A DNA stretch of 64,000 nt from Anaerolineales bacterium (lineage in GTDB: Bacteria; Chloroflexota; Anaerolineae; 4572-78; J111): assembly GCA_015075405.1 (NCBI GenBank), contig JABTUK010000005.1, forward strand, positions 620,001 through 684,000. Reading direction: 5' to 3'. This document shows, in pieces, positions 36,473 to 44,359 of the stretch; position 1 is the stretch's first letter; every line of letters begins with the position of its first letter. The notes under the pieces are model-generated. The model was not told where the DNA came from, made no database searches, and saw only the letters and a program-made list of their open reading frames with translations. Position numbers and translations under genes: made by a program.

Positions 36473-36542
36473 CAAAATTTCCGTAGCTGACGCATCCCCA
36501 TGCGTCAGCTACGGCATAGGGATACCATCCTACGGAAATTTT
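36473..36542. repeat. MITE-like hairpin with AAAATTTCCGTAG ends
   Basis: AAAATTTCCGTAG and CTACGGAAATTTT flank a nested GTAGCTGACGCAT / ATGCGTCAGCTAC hairpin. Confidence 0.75.
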
Positions 36543-36657
36543 AGCGTGCGCTTAGTATACTTGACAACTGTATATCATCGGTAGGCGGCTTTTACGAACT
36601 AACGCCTACTCCAATTGCACAACCGACGCTGCCATACATTTTTCTACACCTAACACT

Positions 36658-37044
36658 TTAGGCCGATTGTCTGACTTGGGCTATCCGTTCCTTCAATCGA
36701 ATAACCGCTTCGGACTTTAATTCTGGTTCCGCTTCGATTGGCTCCCTGTTTGATAGATATCTCTCCACCTCTTCATCGCTCGCGGCTTGACCTAACCTAG
36801 ATAATAAGGCTTCAAATGCTTCCCTTTGTTTAGCCACTTGTTCAGGTGGAGTGAGTTCGACATTGGCTAGAAACTTTTCCTGCTCCGGGGTCAATCTTTT
36901 GCCCTCCAAGCCCAATTTTTCTATCGTCACCTTTTGGGTTAAAGCATAAATGATATATTGATTGAGCGAGATACCCTCGTCTCTGGCCAAAACCTCTAAC
37001 TCATTATGCAGGGTTTTGGGAATACGCAAGCTAAATCTACCCAT
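36658..37044 (-). CDS. Ribbon-helix-helix antitoxin-like protein
   Basis: 128 residues. The N-terminus MGRFSLRIPKTLHNELEVLARDEGISLNQYIIYAL is a ribbon-helix-helix DNA-binding motif, as in HicB- or CopG-type antitoxins. The rest is a charged helical tail that probably wraps the toxin. It is the second gene of the pair, 10 bp after the PIN gene, an order in which the toxin comes first. Such antitoxins usually bind and repress their own promoter. Located within the attC-bounded region. Confidence 0.8.
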   Translation of the reverse strand: MGRFSLRIPKTLHNELEVLARDEGISLNQYIIYALTQKVTIEKLGLEGKRLTPEQEKFLANVELTPPEQVAKQREAFEALLSRLGQAASDEEVERYLSNREPIEAEPELKSEAVIRLKERIAQVRQSA

Positions 37045-37054
37045 TCTTCATTCC

Positions 37055-37483
37055 TTAGCTACTCATTAATTGGTTGACAAACTCAACTGGCGACAGCACC
37101 GACAAGCCGACTTCCTCTTTGGCTTTTCTGAAATCCCGTACATTGGCGGTGATGACAGTGGCATTGGCATTGAGAGCACAATCAATCACGTGTTCATCAC
37201 TGGGGTCGGGTGAGAGAGGCCGCCAACTGTAATAAATGGGCACAAATTGGACGTGGCTTAAGATTCTCCGCAAGATAGGTTTAGTTTGCTGCCAGCGGGT
37301 TGGTGATAGTTTATTGGAGAGAGTACTTTCATATTCATAAGCCAGGCCATTGGAGACATAGACATTTAACAAACCTGCCAGCCAAGCGGAAACGATTAAA
37401 TCGGCAGCCGAACCTTGTTTGGTTAAGCCTTCAAAGAGCACATTAGTATCAATCACAATCGGTCGGCTAAAAATGTCTGTCAC
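37055..37483 (-). CDS. PIN-domain toxin (VapC-like)
   Basis: 142 residues. The PIN ribonuclease acidic residues appear as D12 (VIDTNVLFEGL), a Glu in AYEYEST near 48-52, and Asp residues in DPSDEHVIDCALNA and TANVRDF. VapC-type toxins cleave tRNA or rRNA and are neutralised by the partner antitoxin. The partner here is the ribbon-helix-helix protein downstream. Being inside an attC-flanked segment fits the frequent occurrence of toxin-antitoxin pairs in sedentary integron cassettes. Confidence 0.85.
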   Translation of the reverse strand: MTDIFSRPIVIDTNVLFEGLTKQGSAADLIVSAWLAGLLNVYVSNGLAYEYESTLSNKLSPTRWQQTKPILRRILSHVQFVPIYYSWRPLSPDPSDEHVIDCALNANATVITANVRDFRKAKEEVGLSVLSPVEFVNQLMSS

Positions 37484-37565
37484 CAGATTATTATAGCACC
37501 GTATATGACATCATAAAAATGAAAATAGAGGAAATTCACTGCGTATCCCAAAACTTTCTTCCGCC

Positions 37566-37689
37566 GCCCAACGCTTAAGTTAAGCCGCACCGGGTCAGGC
37601 GCACAAAGACACACTCACCCTGAGCTTGGCCAGCAAGTCAAGGTGGTTATTCTTCATGTCCAGGTGTCGGCTTCAACGATTTGTTCGAG
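37566..37689 (-). other. attC-like site 2 (integron cassette recombination site)
   Basis: On the minus strand the right end is GCGTTGGGC, exactly GTTRRRY. The inner arms GTTGAAGCCG (left) and CGGCTTAAC (right) are complementary except for an extrahelical G, closely resembling attC sites of aadA-type cassettes. The left outer box CTCGAAC is degenerate. It lies 83 bp upstream of the PIN gene and in the same orientation as site 1. Confidence 0.65.
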
Positions 37690-37966
37690 GAAACCGGGTC
37701 TCTATGGGGGGTGCTCGCCTTTTACCCCGTCAGTTCGGCGTTGGGGCGCGGTTCAGAACGAACTGTTTCTCCCTTTTTTATGATCGGCTTTGCCTGACAA
37801 CGGCCTCCTTTAACCCTTGGTTACTTACCTCTTTTAAGGCAGTTCCAACAAAATAGTTATTCAATTCGTATTACGTGTTGCGTCTTGTGTAAAGACAAAC
37901 GGAACACGCAAGACGCAACACGTTTTGACTGATTTAAATCTTGGAACAGCCTAATTCTTATATTTC

Positions 37967-38434
37967 CTACTGGCTAAACAGCAGTTTGGCGCAAGCGTCG
38001 GCCACCTGACGATCAGCTTTGGCCTCACCCGCCATCGTCGCCCAGCCCTGTGTTTCAACATACCCCCCACGCTTGTAAACGCTCATATCTTTCAATTCGG
38101 TGAGCTTTTGCGCTTTATCCGGGTCCTGATTAAACTGGTCAACACACATCGGAGCCAGGCGCTGGACTACCGCATTTCTGGCGCTAAGCTCGGCCATTTT
38201 TTGGGCCGTCCCTCCGGTAACCCAGCCGCCCCAATTGAAACCGACAATCATGGTTAGAATACTGGCGGCCAGCAAGGACCAGAAAACAATCGTTTTGGTC
38301 GGTCGGGTTTTAGCCCACCGTTGTCCAAAACTTTCCTTTTTCTCAACCTGGGCCATGGTTTTCCTCGCCCCGTCGGCTTCAGACCACACATTTTTGCCAA
38401 CATCACTTAACCTGCTTACATTATCCTGTTCCAT
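37967..38434 (-). CDS. Small membrane protein of unknown function, stress-associated context
   Basis: Start at 38434 (MEQDNVSRLSDV), preceded by a good GGAGGA six nt away. The product has 155 residues: a polar N-terminus, one membrane helix (about 53-75, IVFWSLLAASILTMIVGFNWGGW) and a periplasmic or cytoplasmic alpha-helical tail with CVDQFNQDPD and a final CAKLLFSQ. I recall similar hypothetical proteins in Proteobacteria but no function. Its promoter region (38496-38592) carries a sigma-B-like motif repeated before two other small stress proteins, which suggests induction by general stress. Confidence 0.75.
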   Translation of the reverse strand: MEQDNVSRLSDVGKNVWSEADGARKTMAQVEKKESFGQRWAKTRPTKTIVFWSLLAASILTMIVGFNWGGWVTGGTAQKMAELSARNAVVQRLAPMCVDQFNQDPDKAQKLTELKDMSVYKRGGYVETQGWATMAGEAKADRQVADACAKLLFSQ

Positions 38435-38495
38435 TTGTATTCCTCCGTGAGCCAATATATTTAAATCCGAAACTCTTGACTAATGCTAATTCTAA

Positions 38496-38592
38496 GCATA
38501 CCCGATCCGAGTTTAGAAAACTATCAGCAGAATGCTGATTGTGGGGTAGGATTTAGCCTGATGCGCTTGTCAGTATTTACCCTACGGTTTGG
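38496..38592 (-). promoter_or_regulatory. Repeated block with sigma-B-like promoter, copy 1
   Basis: On the minus strand GTTTTC (38521-38516), 12 nt, then GGGTAT (38503-38498), close to the sigma-B consensus GTTT(N12-14)GGGTAT. It lies 64 nt before the start at 38434. About 95 bp are shared with 46651-46747 and 55866-55967. Confidence 0.55.
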
Positions 38593-38850
38593 AGGTTTGG
38601 GAGGCGAAGTTAGGCACTTAGGCATTCACATCGACAAAAAAATTATCGATCCTTTTTGCGAATGGCGAATGGCGAATGATGATTCTGATTCGCCATTCGC
38701 CCATTCGCCATTCTTTTCCAAGCGCAGTCTTGGAAAAAACTTAGATACTAAGTTCCCGACGAAGGCATATAAAATCAACCAGATCGCCTCGATTGAGCGT
38801 CTCTCGGCAATGACTATTTACCATCACGGGAATCTTGTAGCAGATAGCAA

Positions 38851-40059
38851 TCAAGGTTCAGCCGGCAGAGCGGTCCTCTGAAGAGAGTCTTCGACTTGCA
38901 GAACGGGTTCAGCTTTCTCAATCAGACCGGTGAGCCGCTGCATGCTGCTGGTCACCAATGGCACAGGTGGTTCATCCATCGCCTTTATCGCCGCCCACAC
39001 CCGGGCTTGCCGCTCTTTGAGATCTGAAACCTGGGCCGCAGCTCCTAAAACAGCCCGGTGGCTGACCAGGTGGCTCCACAGGATTTGACATGCAGCAGAT
39101 AAAGGGGGCGCTACGATAATACCGATGAGACCCAACGCGTCGGCCAGGGCCATCATGATGACGATGGTCAAAATGGGATTGTACTGCCGGCGGTTGAAAA
39201 GGCGTGGCTTGACCCCTACTTTCAGGGCAATCAAGACAAGGAGCGTATAGAGGGCTGTAAACAGGCTAAGCTGGACACTGGTCAACAGGCCCACCAAAAG
39301 AGGGGGGATCAGCGCCAGAGCCGGCCCAACCAGGGGGATCAGGCATATCAAAGCGCCGGCCAGCGCCAATAGCACCGGGTAGGGCGACCCGAGCGCCCAG
39401 TAACCCAGGCCCAACAGCAGCCCGGCCAGAAGACTTTGGACGACCTCGCTGCGGATGTAAGCGCCGATGTCTGGCTCGACGGCCCGCCAAATATCACGCG
39501 CTTGTTTACGCTGCCCCGCTGGCAGCAGCGAGAGCCAGAGCCGTTCAAATTGAATTTGATGTATACTCCAATAGAGGCTCAAAAACAGAACGACGAATCC
39601 ACCGCTTACTACGGCGGCAATGCCCTGGGTGAAGCCAAGGATGGCCGGCAGGACGAGCTGCCCCTGGTCGCCGGTAAATTCTTTAAAGAGATCACCCGGC
39701 GACGGCAGCCGGCCGGCCAGCGCCTGTTCAAGCGAGCTGCCCTTCAACCCTTCCGGCAGCCGCCACTCATCCTGTACTGCTACCCTCTGGGCCAACTGCT
39801 GAATCTCACCGCTCGCGGACACACTGCCCAGGAAGAGTAAGAAACCGAAGCTGCCCAGAACCACCAGAAAGAGTAAAATCAAGACCAGGCGCATTATGAA
39901 ACCCCGCCTGACCCAGCGCTGAACCAAGGGACGTACCGTCGCCGCCAGCGCCAGTGAGAGCAGGACATAAATGACGACCAGGTGGAACTGCCACAGCGCC
40001 ACCAGGGCCAGCAGCGTGGTCATGACCGCCGTACCGAACCAGACCAACTGCTTCGTCAT
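38851..40059 (-). CDS. AI-2E family transporter (second gene of pair)
   Basis: 402 residues with about seven to eight membrane helices arranged in the AI-2E (PerM-like) pattern: MKQLVWFGTAVMTTLLALVALWQF start, paired helices, and a conserved region ALICLIPLVGPALALIPPLLVGLL followed by KPRLFNRRQYNPILTIVIMMA. Family members export small molecules (AI-2, osmolytes or ions); the substrate is not predictable. Its start overlaps the stop of the upstream paralogue by 4 nt, so the two are translationally coupled and may form a heteromeric complex. Confidence 0.88.
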   Translation of the reverse strand: MTKQLVWFGTAVMTTLLALVALWQFHLVVIYVLLSLALAATVRPLVQRWVRRGFIMRLVLILLFLVVLGSFGFLLFLGSVSASGEIQQLAQRVAVQDEWRLPEGLKGSSLEQALAGRLPSPGDLFKEFTGDQGQLVLPAILGFTQGIAAVVSGGFVVLFLSLYWSIHQIQFERLWLSLLPAGQRKQARDIWRAVEPDIGAYIRSEVVQSLLAGLLLGLGYWALGSPYPVLLALAGALICLIPLVGPALALIPPLLVGLLTSVQLSLFTALYTLLVLIALKVGVKPRLFNRRQYNPILTIVIMMALADALGLIGIIVAPPLSAACQILWSHLVSHRAVLGAAAQVSDLKERQARVWAAIKAMDEPPVPLVTSSMQRLTGLIEKAEPVLQVEDSLQRTALPAEP

Positions 40060-41330
40060 GGCGCCCCTGCACGATCAATCTGGGCCAGCAGCGAATCAAG
40101 GTCAGTGGTAATGGCCTCAATCTCATCCAGCATCTGGTCGGTCTGTTTGATCCTTAGATCCGAGCCTCCCTTCTTGAGCCGCGCCTGCCCGCGCAGGTCT
40201 TGCGCCAGGTCTTGCGCTTCATAGCGCAGCCGGCTGGCATAGTCACGGCCGGTCGAGACCTCCGGCTCGATGGCTTTTGGACCAAAGACAAAGTGATTAA
40301 GTAAGAGCTGAATAAGCGCCGCCATGGGAATCGCCATGAGCGCCCCGGCAAAGCCGAGTAAAGAGCTAAAGGCAAAAAGCGCCAGCAGGGAGACGAAAGG
40401 ATTGACCCCGACCGCCTTACGCATGACGCGAGGCACCAGCAGGCTGTTTTCCAACTGCTGAATAACCACCGTAGCGACGATGACCCAAACCAGCTTGTCA
40501 GGTCCTAAAGACAGGCCAACCAGCGCCGCCGGAATGGCCCCCAGCAGCGGCCCGATGAGCGGTACAGCCTCCATCACCCCGGCAATAAACGCCAGCACCA
40601 GAACATTGGGCAAGCCAATAAGCCAATAGGCCACCAGCGCCATAAGGCCGACGATCAGGCAAAGGATGGCTTGTCCGGCCACGTAGGAACCGACCTTTGT
40701 TTCCATGGCTGAAATAAGTTCGCGGCTGCTCTCACGCCGGCCCACGGGGACCAGCGCCAACAATGAGCGGATGGTGCGCGGCCCATCGAGCGTCCAATAA
40801 AAAGCCAACAACAGCAGAGCCGTGAGCGTAAAGATGACTTGAGCCGCCGAGGAGGCGTAACCCAGCACCTGCCCGACTGAATCCAGCATCTGTTGTCCCG
40901 TTTGCTGAACCGACCCCTGGCCGGAGAGAGTCATGGGCAGGAACTCGCCTAAGCGCCGGAGCCATTGGTTGGGATAATTGACGATCCACTCGCGCAGGCT
41001 TTGGTAGTAGCCCGGCACGGCGGCTGCAATCGTTACACCTTGCTCGGCAATCAACGGGAATAACAACAGCCCGAAACCAATGAGCAAGGCGAGTAGCAGG
41101 GTGTAGACAAGAATGACACCCCCAATCCGGGGCAGTCCTCGCCGATGCAGCCAGGCTACGGCAGGCCTGATGACCGTACCCATGACGATGGCGATAAACA
41201 AGATAAAAACCACCTGGTAAAACCGGTAGAGCAGCCAGAAGCTAAAAGCGACAGAAACCAGGACGAGCGTCGCCCACGCGACCCGCCGAAAGGTCCAGTT
41301 ATATAGTTGCGAAGATGGATCAAGCGCCAT
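40056..41330 (-). CDS. AI-2E family transporter (first gene of pair)
   Basis: 424 residues with eight predicted membrane helices and the family segment FIAGVMEAVPLIGPLLGAIPAALVGLSLGP. The C-terminal tail after about 350 is a charged helical extension with coiled-coil character (DEIEAITTDLDSLLAQIDRA). Paralogue of the next gene, overlapping it by 4 nt. The operon sits among small membrane and stress proteins, so a role in osmotic or envelope stress is plausible. Confidence 0.88.
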   Translation of the reverse strand: MALDPSSQLYNWTFRRVAWATLVLVSVAFSFWLLYRFYQVVFILFIAIVMGTVIRPAVAWLHRRGLPRIGGVILVYTLLLALLIGFGLLLFPLIAEQGVTIAAAVPGYYQSLREWIVNYPNQWLRRLGEFLPMTLSGQGSVQQTGQQMLDSVGQVLGYASSAAQVIFTLTALLLLAFYWTLDGPRTIRSLLALVPVGRRESSRELISAMETKVGSYVAGQAILCLIVGLMALVAYWLIGLPNVLVLAFIAGVMEAVPLIGPLLGAIPAALVGLSLGPDKLVWVIVATVVIQQLENSLLVPRVMRKAVGVNPFVSLLALFAFSSLLGFAGALMAIPMAALIQLLLNHFVFGPKAIEPEVSTGRDYASRLRYEAQDLAQDLRGQARLKKGGSDLRIKQTDQMLDEIEAITTDLDSLLAQIDRAGAP

Positions 41331-41354
41331 GCTTTCCCTAACGGATTTTAATCA

Positions 41355-41801
41355 CTATTGTATCGTAACATCGGGTGGTTCCCACCAGTTATCGGCATAT
41401 TTTGTCCAAGTTTTCTCACTGCCTTTTTTCGCCCAAGCTGAATGATCATTTTCTTTGGTTTGAATGGCTATCTGGGACTCCCAGGCACGCCCACTATGCA
41501 GGCCATAAACCCAGCCGGTGCTGCTGGCTGCATAGTTAGCGGAAAGAGCGCCGACTATTCTGACACAAGCGTCAAGTTCGACGTTGAAGGTGGGGTCGGT
41601 GATCCTATCAGGGTTAGCCGTAAGATTTGGCTCTTTATATATCAGACAAGGGCCTTGATTAACCACAAATAATCCGCTGGCCTTAGCCTCAAATGTATCT
41701 ATGGCTCTGACAGCCAGGGTCAGGACAAACAGTAAGACAATAAAGCTGACTATCCCCTGCCCCTGGTTACGGACTTTGGCAATCACTGTTTTCGTATTCA
41801 T
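41355..41801 (-). CDS. Secreted or membrane-anchored protein with SH3-like features, unknown
   Basis: Start at the ATG at 41801 (MNTKTVIAKVRNQG). The product has 148 residues. One N-terminal helix (about 18-38, IVSFIVLLFVLTLAVRAIDTF) is followed by an exported domain with CLIYKEPNLTANPDRI, VELDACVRIVGALS and GWVYG, the spacing of a bacterial SH3-like beta barrel with a probable Cys-Cys disulfide. SH3-like domains often bind wall peptides. The family is not certain. Confidence 0.6.
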   Translation of the reverse strand: MNTKTVIAKVRNQGQGIVSFIVLLFVLTLAVRAIDTFEAKASGLFVVNQGPCLIYKEPNLTANPDRITDPTFNVELDACVRIVGALSANYAASSTGWVYGLHSGRAWESQIAIQTKENDHSAWAKKGSEKTWTKYADNWWEPPDVTIQ

Positions 41802-41928
41802 AGTTTCACCTTCATCCTGATGCACTTTAGAGGCGTCAACCTTATACGAACTCTGGTTGCCGCCTCGCAGAAGACGGATAACGACGATTCCTACACGACT
41901 GACCGTTCATCCGCATAGTGTGGGTCAA

Positions 41929-42072
41929 TTAGGCGCGGCGGCCTTGCAACAGGTTCACTGCAATTACGATCAACGCGAGCACCAACAGGATGTGAACAAG
42001 CCCCCCACCGATATTACCCATGAAGCCCAGCAGCCACAGAATCACCAGAACTACTGCAATTGTCCATAACAT
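41929..42072 (-). CDS. lmo0937-type tiny membrane protein
   Basis: 47 residues with RBS GGAG upstream. Two hydrophobic helices flank a Gly-rich turn: MLWTIAVVLVILWLLGFMGN, GGGLVHILLVLALIVIAVNLL, ending QGRRA. This is the compact layout of lmo0937-family (DUF5670) proteins found in many bacteria, usually in stress gene clusters. The function is unknown. Confidence 0.85.
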   Translation of the reverse strand: MLWTIAVVLVILWLLGFMGNIGGGLVHILLVLALIVIAVNLLQGRRA

Positions 42073-42157
42073 TGTAAATCTCCTTATAGTGTTTAGTGTG
42101 AAAATTATAAATTGTAATACCGCAGATCCGGTTCGCGCCGAGTCGTCCTAAGGCTCG

Positions 42158-42637
42158 TCAGTGAGCAATCTGAGAATGGGTCAGGTGGTAACTTGAGTTA
42201 CGATATAACCCATACAGATTAGATAGCCGATCTACGGCAGCCGGATCACTTCGCGCCAGCAGCGTGATGATCTCATCACGTTGGCTAAACAGCAGTTGGA
42301 CTTCCTCTCTTTGCGCCGGTGAGAGGGCCGTATCATCCCCCCTGTCAATTTCTGCCCGTAAGAAAGTAAAAAAGTCACTGGCAGCTTGACGGGCTGGCTC
42401 ATAATCGCCCAGGCGCGCATCAATGAAGGCGGAGACAAGGGCATTCTGTGTCCTGGCCAGGTTTAATTGGCGCTCGGCCTCAGAAAGAGTACGGGAACAT
42501 TGACGAAACTTGAGCCACATGGGGACGAAGCCGAGCAGGAAGGCGACGAGCAGCAGGTCCGTATAGAAGATGATCCGCCGCATCAAGGGCGTAGATGTGA
42601 CCGGTTTAGGTGGTGCGTCTGCGTTCACTGCGTTCAT
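42158..42637 (-). CDS. Membrane protein of unknown function
   Basis: 159 residues. One membrane helix (about 20-43, IIFYTDLLLVAFLLGFVPMWL) is followed by a helical domain of ~110 residues (SRTLSEAERQLNLARTQNAL, AQREEVQLLFSQRDEIITLLA) with coiled-coil-like heptads. I do not recognise the family. It sits in the cluster of small membrane proteins and is probably co-regulated with them. Confidence 0.7.
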   Translation of the reverse strand: MNAVNADAPPKPVTSTPLMRRIIFYTDLLLVAFLLGFVPMWLKFRQCSRTLSEAERQLNLARTQNALVSAFIDARLGDYEPARQAASDFFTFLRAEIDRGDDTALSPAQREEVQLLFSQRDEIITLLARSDPAAVDRLSNLYGLYRNSSYHLTHSQIAH

Positions 42638-42670
42638 AAGTAACTCCTTTGGACGAGTAATAACTGCAAT

Positions 42671-43303
42671 CTACAGCTTGGCCAGCACTTGCGCTTTCTG
42701 CTGCTGGAATTCTTCTTCCGTCAATAGGCCCTGTCCCCGCAAATTGTCTAACTGCTCAATCGGCCCGGCGATATCTACCTCTGAGCGATGCCCCAAGCCC
42801 GCCTGACCGTGTTCCAGTTTCTCTTTGGCATTCAGCATCGCCGTCTTCAAGCGGATCGGCTGCCCGACGTAAGTGAACCGGTTGACCCCCAACTCGCTGG
42901 CGGTCAGAATTTCAAGGTCTCCATAATCCAACAACCGCCCTAAAAAGGATTGTTCCAGTTTGACGTCATTGACCTTTTCCAAAGAGGAATCCGTCACCTC
43001 TTTGCTGAATACCCCGGAGATTTGGATCACCCGCCAGTCGGTGACGATATATTGCCGGCTGGTCCAGATGATAACATTCCACAGCAGCCCCACTAAGGGC
43101 AGGATGAGCAAGAAGTAGGCCAGGGGAACCAGCGGCGACTGGGGCAGCCAGATGCGCCAGATGAGGGTAACCAGGACGGCCAGGCCCAGGGCCAGTACGC
43201 TTTTGGCCAGGATTTGATCGAGCAGAATTAGCCAATGTTGGCGGGTAACGAAGATAATGTGTTCATTTTTCCCCAGCATGTTCTTAAGATAATTATCTGC
43301 CAT
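42671..43303 (-). CDS. PH-domain membrane protein with SHOCT tail
   Basis: 210 residues. Two membrane helices (about 28-70) precede a bacterial PH-like domain (YIVTDWRVIQISGVFSKEVTDSSLEKVNDVKLEQS..., typical of bPH2 / DUF304). The last ~30 residues are a SHOCT motif (IEQLDNLRGQGLLTEEEFQQQKAQVLAKL), a short helical oligomerisation tail. It probably acts at the inner face of the membrane. The partner is unknown. Confidence 0.85.
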   Translation of the reverse strand: MADNYLKNMLGKNEHIIFVTRQHWLILLDQILAKSVLALGLAVLVTLIWRIWLPQSPLVPLAYFLLILPLVGLLWNVIIWTSRQYIVTDWRVIQISGVFSKEVTDSSLEKVNDVKLEQSFLGRLLDYGDLEILTASELGVNRFTYVGQPIRLKTAMLNAKEKLEHGQAGLGHRSEVDIAGPIEQLDNLRGQGLLTEEEFQQQKAQVLAKL

Positions 43304-43346
43304 TTTGGTTTACCTCTTTACTCCTTAATTTCTGCGCCCGGATCGG

Positions 43347-43457
43347 CTAACGGGGAGCAACGCCGGTCTTGCGGGCCGTTTGCTTCACCCGCCGCATGTG
43401 GGCACGCCATCCTTTGGACAATCGTTTCGGTTTAGTCTTGCCGGTCTTGTCTACCAT
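43347..43457 (-). CDS. Very small basic protein
   Basis: 36 residues with AGGAG nine nt upstream: MVDKTGKTKPKRLSKGWRAH then MRRVKQTARKTGVAPR. It is strongly basic and lacks hydrophobic segments, so it may bind nucleic acid or another acidic partner. It lies between two members of the small-protein cluster. Its shortness makes coding status uncertain, but the RBS and the long run of codons with the local GC pattern support it. Confidence 0.5.
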   Translation of the reverse strand: MVDKTGKTKPKRLSKGWRAHMRRVKQTARKTGVAPR

Positions 43458-43496
43458 ATGGTGTCAACTCCTTAAATTCTGTTTGACGCTTCTCTG

Positions 43497-43796
43497 TCAA
43501 TCGCCCCTGTGCGCCACAGCTCGATTGCCAGCCGTCGGCTGATCTTTTGCCTCAGCCTCAAGCAGATCCAGGCGGGTGTAGTAGTCTTGAATCTCTTTCA
43601 GGTGCGCCCATGCAATTTTTCCGGTGAGCACCAGGTCATCACCGGTCACATTGGTCCCCGGGTCAATCGCGCCATGTTCTAGCTCTACCTCAAGCCCACG
43701 CCGAAACTGCTCCAGGTCAATTTTTGTCCAGTCAAGCCCGAGCTGCGTTCCTACTGCGCGAGCTTCTTGAGCCGAGAATTGTCGTTTGTTGCTCAT
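43497..43796 (-). CDS. DUF5661-type small protein
   Basis: 99 residues. It contains FRRGLEVELEHGAIDPGTNVTGDDLVLTGKIAWAHLKEIQDYYTRLDLLE, which I recognise as the DUF5661 pattern, mainly helical and soluble. The function is unknown. RBS-like AAGGTAAG lies before the ATG. It is the last gene before the interrupted bacterioferritin. Confidence 0.75.
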   Translation of the reverse strand: MSNKRQFSAQEARAVGTQLGLDWTKIDLEQFRRGLEVELEHGAIDPGTNVTGDDLVLTGKIAWAHLKEIQDYYTRLDLLEAEAKDQPTAGNRAVAHRGD

Positions 43797-43828
43797 GTGA
43801 TTCTTACCTTTCTTTATCTGTCTTACTT

Positions 43829-43935
43829 AAGTAAGCGTCCAAAATTTACTTCCCGTTTTGAGTTCCTACCAGTTCCCTTAGTTCCCTGGGAACTCATAGG
43901 AACTTGGGGGAACTTATTATTGGACAATCACTAAG
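43829..43935. repeat. ~105-bp dispersed element, copy 3
   Basis: Same element as 13794-13898 and 30561-30667, in the first orientation, from TAAGCGTCCAAAATTT to TGGACAATCACT. Confidence 0.85.
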
Positions 43936-44359
43936 TTTCATTTAGCCCCCTGGGTCTGGTTGGTCAGGTAGTTCTCCAGGCCCATCTGCTTAATCTGCGT
44001 CCGCTGCTTCTCTGCCCAATCGCCATGCCCCTCTTCCATCTTGAGAATATCAGTCAGCAAGTCGGCGGTGGCCTGATCGTCCACCTCATGCGCCAGGCGG
44101 ATGGCGGCATTGTAGGCCCGTGCTGCCGCCAGCTCGGCCTCCTGATCATGGCCGATCATTTCTAACACGGTCTGGCCGATTTGGATCGGGTTGAGCTTGG
44201 AGACGACCGGCGCACCTTCCAGGAAGATGATCCGTTGAATGAGCCACTCGGCATGGCGCATCTCGTCGCGCGCTTGCTGCTCAATGACTTGGTGAAGTTT
44301 ATCGTAGCCCCAATTGTCGCACATCTCTGAGTGGACCATATATTGGCTGATGGCAGTTA

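Noticed and set aside
36585-36660. Possible third attC-like site with GTTAGG and GCGTTAG motifs
   Set aside because: Only a half-site is present; the arms do not pair as an attC and the motif lies at the 3' end of the antitoxin gene.
37626-37856. 76-residue plus-strand frame next to the second attC-like site
   Set aside because: It overlaps the attC-like arm and shows no motif, so a coding role is unlikely.
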